Positions 5,032-9,795 of a DNA stretch of 9,795 nucleotides are shown one piece after another. The translations under genes were made by a program, and so were the position numbers. Location: positions 1-9,795 of the forward strand of contig JAISPN010000127.1 in assembly GCA_031274845.1 (NCBI GenBank), in the 5' to 3' direction. The notes below the pieces were generated by a model. The model saw nothing but the letters and a program-made list of their open reading frames with translations. It was not told the origin of the DNA and searched no databases. This DNA comes from Acidobacteriaceae bacterium. Lineage in GTDB: Bacteria > Acidobacteriota > Vicinamibacteria > Vicinamibacterales > CAVVIG01. Numbering within the stretch: the first letter of the stretch is position 1; each line of letters begins with the position of its first letter.

Positions 5032-7857
5032 TTAAAAGCTTACGCGGAGGCCGAGTTGCAGCGATCGCGGATCGCCTACGCCCGTGATCTGTCCGAATGT
5101 GGGCGCGGGGTTGTCCGGGTAGGCCCCTGCGCCGAAGTTCCCATTCCGGGAGACCACGTTCATACGATTGGTGACGTTGAACGCCTCCATCATGAGCGTC
5201 AGGCGCGTCGTGCCAACGAGCGGCAACGCCCGGCTTGCTCGCAGATTGAGGTTAAAGAACGGCGTCCCCACGCCCGCGTTCCGCGCGATGAACGCACCGT
5301 CGACGATCGGACGCCCCGCCGTTCCCTGCACCGTCGTCACACCCGACGTGATGTTGAACGGCAGCGCCGAATACGCCTGCACCATCGCGCTCACCTGAAA
5401 GCCATACGTCAGCGTCTGCCACAGATTCTCGGCCGGCCGCGACGGCGTCTCGACCGAGCCGCTCACGACAAGCCGGTGACGCTGGTCGTCGTCGGAGCGT
5501 CCCCAGTCCTTCGAGATGTCGAGCGGATCGATCGGCGAGCTGAAGAAGAACTCACCGACGTTGTTCATCGACTTCGACAGCGTGTAGCTGACACGCACCG
5601 ATCCCCACGAGACCGGACGCTCGATAAGCGACAGGTGCAGGCCGTGGTAGTTCGACGATCCGGCCGCGGTGTACTGACTGTTGTTGGCATACGACGGATT
5701 CGGACGGCAGCCGTTGTTCGTTCCGCTCGCGACACACGTCGGCACGTTCTGGTTGATCGATGCAAGCAAACCGACGCCGCGCACGTACTGATATCCCACG
5801 CTGTAGGTCGCCCGCGCGCCCCACTGCCGTTCCACCTCGATGCTCGCCTGCCGCGAATAGCTGTTCTGCAGTCGAGGGTCCATCGTCGAGAAGTTCACAA
5901 GGGTCGTCGTCGGCACGACATCCGTCAACACGTTGGGAAAGAGAGGCGCGCCGGTTTGCGTTGGCGAGAGGCTGACGTTTACCTGTTGCAGCTTCGCCGG
6001 ATCGGTCGTGTTCCCCGCGGACAGAAGCGCGTTCGCGAGCGCGCGCAGCGGCACGCGGTCGTAGAAAATCCCGGCGTTGCCACGCACCACCGTCTCCGCG
6101 CTGCCGCCCGGCTGCCAGGCAAAGCCGATGCGCGGCGCCACGTTGTTGGTGTCGGTCTTGATGGTTTCGAGAAATTGCAGGTCGTAGCGAAGGCCCGCGT
6201 TCAGCGTCAACGTCGACGTCGCGCGCCATTCGTCCTGCACATACAGACCGATGTTTGGATTCGTCTGCGCCACGACCGGATTCCCGAACGTCTGCGTGAA
6301 ACCGGCGTTGTTGTACGTGCCCGAGAGAAAATTTTGCAGCGACGAGAACGTGTACGCGCCGCGATAGGACCGGGGATACGTAATCGTGTCGTCGTTGTAG
6401 AGGAAATCGAGGCCGGCGCGCAGGGCGTGCGCGCCGCGCTGATGCGACAGGTTATTGACCACCTGCACCATCCGATTCACGCGACGTGTCGGACTGCCCG
6501 AGAGCGTCCCAAACGAGGCGACACCAGCAATCGTCACCGCAGGACCAATTTGATCGCTCGGCGGCGCCTGCAAATCACTCACCGCTATCTGGCCGCGCGT
6601 CTCGAGCACGGTCTGCGACGACAGGCTCAGCGTGTTGCCGATCGCGAGGGTTTGGTCAGTGTTGTCGAGGGCGGATGACGCCGACGGCGCGCTCAACCCG
6701 CCAGCGCCACGGGAGTTCTCCGAACTGACGCGGTACGCGCTGTAGCGGATCGACACCTGATCGTGACCGCTGAACTGATGATCGATCTTGCCGAACAGGT
6801 TCGTGCTGCGGACCGGGTTTGGATAGATGCCGGTCGTCACCGCTTGCCCAGGATAGGCCGCCTCCGCCAGATACGCGTTGATCGTCTCCACGTCCGCGCT
6901 CTGCACGGTCGTCAGGCCGGTCTGATCGAGACGCTTCTGCTCGACGTTCGCGAAGTAGAACGTCTGGTTCCGCACCAGTGGACCGCCGATGCTCACGCCG
7001 TACTGTTGCTGCGACATCGGCAGCGTCTGGTTGATCAGCGGATTGGGCGCGTTGAACGCATCGTTTCTGAAATAACCGTAGAGGCCACCGCTCGTCGTGT
7101 TCGTGCCGCTTTTCGTCACCACGCTGACGTAGCCGCCAAGCGCCCGGCCTAGTTCCGCCTGCCCGCCTGAGGTGACGACCTGAAACTGATCGACCGCGTC
7201 GACGCTGTACGCAATGCCGCTCAACCCCGCGGCATCGTCATTTGCCGACAGCCCGTCGACGAGGAAGTTGTTCGAGAAGTTGCGCTGGCTCCCCACCGAG
7301 AGCCCTTGTCCAGGCACGGCGGAAGTCTCCGCGAAAAGTTGCGTGCTCGCGGTGTTCGTCGGCGACACACCGGGCACGAGCAGCGCGAGGTCGAGGAAGT
7401 TACGGCCGTTCATCGGCAGCGCCTGCACCTCTTGCTCGGATACGGTGCCGGCAATCTGCGTCCGCGCGGTTTCAAGCGTAGGCCGGTCGGCACTCACCGT
7501 CACCGTCGTGTCGAGCGCGCCAACCGACAACGTCACCGGCACCTCGATCGCCGAGCCGACGTTGGCCGTCACGGTGCGCGTGAAGTCGTGGAAGCCATCG
7601 AGCGACACGCGCAGTTCGTAGACGCCGACACGCAGATAGGGAAAGCGGAAACGCCCTTCGCCGTCGCTCACCGCATCCGCCGTCACGTTGGTGGCGACGT
7701 GCCGAACCGTCACGGTGGCCCCTGGCACCACCGCGTCCTGCGGATCGACAACGCGGCCGGCAATGCTGGCGTATTGCACGGTCTCCTGCGCGCGAAGCGC
7801 CGCAGGCCATAGAAAGATCGTCAGCGCGAACGCCAACATCACAACATATCGATTCAT
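5032..7857 (-). CDS. Oar-like TonB-dependent receptor with N-terminal carboxypeptidase-regulatory domain
   Basis: This 941-residue outer-membrane protein begins with a signal peptide (1 to about 23, ending LRAQ), then a carboxypeptidase-regulatory-like domain (about 32-112, with GRVVDPQDAVVPGATV and DGEGRFRFPYL), a plug (about 137-250) with the LPMNGRNFLDLALLVPGV signature (148-165) and NNFLVDG (197-202), and a long barrel ending in LRVSF. This Oar-type family is strongly expanded in Acidobacteriota; members are thought to import large or complex substrates or act in envelope functions, and few have known ligands. ATG 7857 is preferred over the longer open frame to 7944 because AAGGAG (7864-7869) lies 6 bases upstream and a signal peptide follows directly. 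It heads a two-receptor unit and follows the Cys-rich small protein after a structured 157-base leader. Confidence 0.93.
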   Translation of the reverse strand: MNRYVVMLAFALTIFLWPAALRAQETVQYASIAGRVVDPQDAVVPGATVTVRHVATNVTADAVSDGEGRFRFPYLRVGVYELRVSLDGFHDFTRTVTANVGSAIEVPVTLSVGALDTTVTVSADRPTLETARTQIAGTVSEQEVQALPMNGRNFLDLALLVPGVSPTNTASTQLFAETSAVPGQGLSVGSQRNFSNNFLVDGLSANDDAAGLSGIAYSVDAVDQFQVVTSGGQAELGRALGGYVSVVTKSGTNTTSGGLYGYFRNDAFNAPNPLINQTLPMSQQQYGVSIGGPLVRNQTFYFANVEQKRLDQTGLTTVQSADVETINAYLAEAAYPGQAVTTGIYPNPVRSTNLFGKIDHQFSGHDQVSIRYSAYRVSSENSRGAGGLSAPSASSALDNTDQTLAIGNTLSLSSQTVLETRGQIAVSDLQAPPSDQIGPAVTIAGVASFGTLSGSPTRRVNRMVQVVNNLSHQRGAHALRAGLDFLYNDDTITYPRSYRGAYTFSSLQNFLSGTYNNAGFTQTFGNPVVAQTNPNIGLYVQDEWRATSTLTLNAGLRYDLQFLETIKTDTNNVAPRIGFAWQPGGSAETVVRGNAGIFYDRVPLRALANALLSAGNTTDPAKLQQVNVSLSPTQTGAPLFPNVLTDVVPTTTLVNFSTMDPRLQNSYSRQASIEVERQWGARATYSVGYQYVRGVGLLASINQNVPTCVASGTNNGCRPNPSYANNSQYTAAGSSNYHGLHLSLIERPVSWGSVRVSYTLSKSMNNVGEFFFSSPIDPLDISKDWGRSDDDQRHRLVVSGSVETPSRPAENLWQTLTYGFQVSAMVQAYSALPFNITSGVTTVQGTAGRPIVDGAFIARNAGVGTPFFNLNLRASRALPLVGTTRLTLMMEAFNVTNRMNVVSRNGNFGAGAYPDNPAPTFGQITGVGDPRSLQLGLRVSF

Positions 7858-7863
7858 CACACA

Positions 7864-7869
7864 CTCCTT
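7864..7869 (-). promoter_or_regulatory. Ribosome-binding site deciding the Oar-like receptor start
   Basis: AAGGAG on the minus strand is spaced 6 bases from ATG 7857. It rules for that start and against the upstream in-frame codons up to 7944. The hairpin at 7874-7895 ends only 4 bases away, close enough to affect ribosome access. Confidence 0.8.
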
Positions 7870-7873
7870 CGTT

Positions 7874-7895
7874 CCACAGGCGGCACCGCCCGTGG
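7874..7895 (-). promoter_or_regulatory. Strong leader hairpin next to the receptor ribosome-binding site
   Basis: A 22-base inverted repeat, arms CCACGGGCG and CGCCTGTGG around a GTGC loop, forms 9 pairs with one G-T wobble. It stands in the mRNA leader 4 bases before the AAGGAG site. No T-run follows, so it is not an intrinsic terminator. It could tune translation or block 5' decay; no ligand or partner is visible. Confidence 0.45.
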
Positions 7896-7962
7896 ACGGC
7901 GCGATCACTGGCGCGGCAGATCGCCGCGCACGTGTCGCGCACACATATCAACCGCATGCGAA

Positions 7963-7985
7963 CACCTCCGGCCCCAATGCCGGTG
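7963..7985 (-). promoter_or_regulatory. Hairpin containing a Shine-Dalgarno-like GGAGGTG in the leader
   Basis: CCGGC and GCCGG pair around an ATTGGG loop, and the flanking CACC can alternatively pair with the GGTG at the 3' edge. The GGAGGTG on the right side (7969-7963) is an excellent ribosome-binding sequence 5 bases before an ATG at 7957, so the fold would hide it. The structure lies about 30 bases after the small Cys-rich gene and might otherwise only attenuate read-through; it has no T-run. Confidence 0.35.
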
Positions 7986-8014
7986 GCACATGACGGTTAC
8001 AAATGACGAATGAG

Positions 8015-8443
8015 CTAGATGCGAGGAGGGGGCGCGTCGGGAAGTTCAACGCGCGCGACGACGGGCGCCGCGAGGTCAGCAACCGTGGCGGTCTGTTGCA
8101 GCGTGATGTGGACGGTCGATGGCATCACCAGCACGCCGATCCCGCCAGCCATCCCAAGCAGCGCCGCGTCCATGGGCGCGCACGTGCTCTTCATCGCGCA
8201 CTGCCCCGTATCTGGTTTCGGCATGGCGGTGGAGTGGTGCATCGGGCACGTCGCGTGATCGCCAAGCGGACAGGTACACTGCTCGCCGGCGATGGCGTCA
8301 GCGGCCATCAACACCACAGGCGTGACGGCGCCAGCCAGCTGCACCAACAGCCACGCTGCGAGAAACGCCGGCAACCGTCCACGGAACCACTGCACGCTGT
8401 CGAGGATAACACCAGTCCATGGAACGGGCGCTATCCCCCACAT
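8015..8443 (-). CDS. Small membrane protein with Cys/His/Met metal-ligand cluster
   Basis: I do not recognise a named family. The 142-residue protein has a hydrophobic N-terminal segment (about 26-46), a ligand-rich stretch (56-91), a second hydrophobic segment (about 92-110) and a tail ending PDAPPPRI. The stretch holds C56, C58, H63, C66, M68, H69, H70, M74, C82, M84, C88 and M91, with the motifs CTC and CPMHH. Such a soft-ligand cluster between two membrane segments suggests binding of copper or another thiophilic metal on the periplasmic side. The layout recalls DUF2946-type small proteins that accompany TonB receptors, but I cannot show homology. ATG 8443 lies 29 bases after the VWA stop and lacks a Shine-Dalgarno; an internal GTG at residue 17 is an alternative start. 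Its place before two receptor genes is the main clue to its role. Confidence 0.78.
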   Translation of the reverse strand: MWGIAPVPWTGVILDSVQWFRGRLPAFLAAWLLVQLAGAVTPVVLMAADAIAGEQCTCPLGDHATCPMHHSTAMPKPDTGQCAMKSTCAPMDAALLGMAGGIGVLVMPSTVHITLQQTATVADLAAPVVARVELPDAPPPRI

Positions 8444-8472
8444 GGAGGAGCTGGCGAGAGCAGCGCTGAGGC

Positions 8473-9582
8473 TCAGGGAAACTTCTGCAGTTGAGGAACG
8501 GCCAGCTTTGCCGTGGCGGCCAGCACGAAGCAGAAGAGCGCGGCAATGGCGAACAGTTCGAATCGGGAGCTCTGTGCGCCGTAATCGGTAAGCTTTACCG
8601 TCCCGCCTGACACTTGATCGATTTCACGGATCGCCGCGAGCAGACTGCGCTCGTCGCTCGCCGCAAAGAACTTCCCGCCAGTCTGCTTGACCGCATCGAT
8701 CCACATGGCGTCCGGGATCTCCTGGCCGATCGTCTTGTCGTAGTTCATGCGCACGAAGTACACCGGCACCCCCGACTCGACGGCGCTATGGATGATGTCG
8801 TCGAGCGAGCGGCCGTGCGCCGCCGCGAGCGTGTCTTCCCCGTCGGAGAAAATCACCAGCAGATTGCCAGCCGCGTCGAGAAAGTTGAACCGCTTGAACA
8901 GCTCGACACTCTCCTCGATGGCGCGCGCGATGAGCGTCCGCTGATCGGGAAAGGCGGCGAATTCGCGCGGATCGCCGATGAGCGACAGGCTGAGCAGAAT
9001 GTTGTCGTAGTCGTTCGTAAACGGCGTGACGACATAGGCTTCGCTGCCGAACTCGACGAGCGCGAGGAGATCGCGATAGTTCCCCTGCTCCCGCATCTGC
9101 ACGAACCGCTCGGCGGCCGCGACCGTGGTCAGAAACGCGGTATCGGTGGCGCTCTTCGCCCCAAGGGTGAGGGTTTCGGTGCGAAACGGCGAGATCATGC
9201 TGTCCGACGCGTCAATCGTCAGGCAGATGCGGCGTCCTGGATAGGTGGTCTCACGCCGGACGAACGGCGCCGACGGATCGGCGACGGCAAGCACGAGAAA
9301 CGGCAGACCCGTCAGCGCGCACAGCAGCGGCAGATGGGTCAGCCACGCCGCCCCCGCGCGCGACATCGAGTCTGACAGCGCCGGCAACACGACGCGGTTG
9401 CGAGTCGTGCGGCGGCCGAAGGTGAGACGCGCCACGAGCAGCAGCAGCGACACCGCGAGAAAGCCGAGGAGCAGAAGCTGCGCCTCGGCGCGATGCGGAT
9501 ACAGCAGCGAACTCAAGGACAGGCTGCGCCAGTCGCTCACGAACCCCGTGACGAGCAGACGCAGCGTGTGGAGCGTGCTCAC
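8473..9582 (-). CDS. BatA/BatB-like membrane-anchored VWA protein
   Basis: The 369-residue protein has hydrophobic segments at about 35-55 and 80-101, a von Willebrand A domain (about 117-325), and a C-terminal membrane helix (about 338-358). The metal-ion-dependent adhesion site is complete: DASDS (124-128, the D-x-S-x-S motif), Thr216 in the loop before AIEESVELF, and SDGED (246-250). This architecture matches Bat-type proteins, which act with MoxR ATPases and DUF58 proteins in envelope stress or protein maturation; those partners are not in the window and may lie upstream. The frame is open to 9660, but that part overlaps the preceding gene, which stops at 9602. GTG 9582 leaves a 19-base gap and is the best start, although no clear ribosome-binding site is seen. 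Whether it is BatA or BatB cannot be decided. Confidence 0.85.
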   Translation of the reverse strand: MSTLHTLRLLVTGFVSDWRSLSLSSLLYPHRAEAQLLLLGFLAVSLLLLVARLTFGRRTTRNRVVLPALSDSMSRAGAAWLTHLPLLCALTGLPFLVLAVADPSAPFVRRETTYPGRRICLTIDASDSMISPFRTETLTLGAKSATDTAFLTTVAAAERFVQMREQGNYRDLLALVEFGSEAYVVTPFTNDYDNILLSLSLIGDPREFAAFPDQRTLIARAIEESVELFKRFNFLDAAGNLLVIFSDGEDTLAAAHGRSLDDIIHSAVESGVPVYFVRMNYDKTIGQEIPDAMWIDAVKQTGGKFFAASDERSLLAAIREIDQVSGGTVKLTDYGAQSSRFELFAIAALFCFVLAATAKLAVPQLQKFP

Positions 9583-9601
9583 GCTAGGTAGATTGTGGCG
9601 G

Positions 9602-9795
9602 TTACTGGTCCGTACGTACCATGAACGCCGAGAGGCCAGAGGACGCGAGTTCCTGACCATCGCGCACGGCCGTCACCGTCCAGAAGTAGGTGCCAGCCTC
9701 AAGTTCGAAGTCCTTGGGCGGCGAGTAGGAGGTGCCCGGAATACGATCGGCGCGGAATAACATTCGATCGGCATCGTTCCAGATCCCCATCGCAT
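9602..9795 (-). CDS. C-terminal end of a protein with a fibronectin-III-like domain (partial)
   Basis: Only about 64 codons are inside the window; the frame stays open at the edge, so the gene begins outside. The ending reads FRADRIPGTSYSPP, then LEAGTYFWTVTAVRDG and a final strand SGLSAFMV before TAA at 9604-9602. The alternating Y-F-W-T-V-T-A strand followed by a turn is the pattern of fibronectin-III-like beta-sandwich repeats in extracytoplasmic proteins. It precedes the VWA gene by 19 bases and is likely in the same operon. The rest of the protein, and so its function, is unknown. Confidence 0.6.
   Translation of the reverse strand, partial: AMGIWNDADRMLFRADRIPGTSYSPPKDFELEAGTYFWTVTAVRDGQELASSGLSAFMVRTDQ

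Larger units (their letters stand above)
7858..7957 (-). other. Possible Cys-rich upstream reading frame in the receptor leader
   Basis: An ATG at 7957, with GGAGGTG 5 bases upstream, opens a frame that starts MRLICVRDTCAAICR and contains Cys at 5, 10, 14, 25, 33, 38 and 39. It runs through the hairpin at 7874-7895 and on into the receptor gene in a different frame, stopping only at 7472. Beyond about residue 33 it is a shadow of the receptor frame. Whether the start is used is unknown. If it is, ribosomes in this frame would compete with or remodel the receptor start. The listed span is the part outside the receptor gene. Confidence 0.25.

Noticed and set aside
4891..6678. A 595-residue plus-strand open frame opposite both receptor genes
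   Set aside because: It is Arg/His-rich with no recognisable domain and spans the junction of two convincingly identified minus-strand receptors. It is a mirror of GC-rich codon use on the opposite strand.
7858..7944. N-terminal extension of the Oar-like receptor to 7944
   Set aside because: It would bury the signal peptide behind 29 residues and ignore the well-placed AAGGAG before ATG 7857.
7963..7985. Intrinsic terminator between the Cys-rich small gene and the receptor
   Set aside because: The hairpin is short, has no T-run on the minus strand, and contains a Shine-Dalgarno-like sequence, which fits a translational role better.
8614..9375. A 253-residue plus-strand open frame opposite the VWA gene
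   Set aside because: It is Arg-rich and motif-free. The minus strand carries the intact DxSxS and SDGED motifs of a VWA protein.
1..9795. CRISPR arrays, tRNA or rRNA genes, insertion-sequence ends
   Set aside because: No regularly spaced direct repeats, cloverleaf-like segments, transposase motifs or terminal inverted repeats were seen on reading both strands.

Overview
The window is high-GC, densely packed bacterial DNA, with every supported gene but one on the minus strand. Two large TonB-dependent receptors, each with an N-terminal carboxypeptidase-regulatory-like domain (one with the LPMNGRNF plug signature typical of Oar-like receptors), together with a Bat-type von Willebrand A protein, point to an Acidobacteriota member, perhaps Vicinamibacteria. 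This is an inference from protein style; no rRNA or other marker gene is present.

Layout in + coordinates. Positions 1-1151 hold a two-gene minus-strand operon: a MarR-type regulator followed by a YceI-like lipid-binding protein. It has a near-consensus promoter with a palindromic operator candidate built into it, and a hairpin after yceI. Positions 1195-2172 hold a ferrochelatase (minus strand) whose -10 box lies so close to the ATG that its mRNA may be leaderless. Divergent from it, at 2247-2663, is the only plus-strand gene, a compact SET plus post-SET lysine methyltransferase. Positions 2700-8443 (minus strand, read from high to low coordinates) hold a small Cys/His/Met-rich membrane protein, a 157-base leader with two hairpins and a possible Cys-rich upstream reading frame, then a 941-residue Oar-like receptor and, 4 bases after its stop, a second, different TonB-dependent receptor of 775 residues. 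Positions 8473-9795 hold a BatA/BatB-like VWA membrane protein and the C-terminal end of a protein with a fibronectin-III-like beta-sandwich, cut by the window edge.

The best candidate for an undescribed system is the small metal-ligand-rich membrane protein, the Cys-rich leader and the two receptors. The arrangement suggests metal-linked (perhaps copper) outer-membrane uptake with leader control of translation. The ligand and the regulation are hypotheses. No mobile element, CRISPR array, tRNA or rRNA was seen, and no gene-free stretch exceeds 160 bases.
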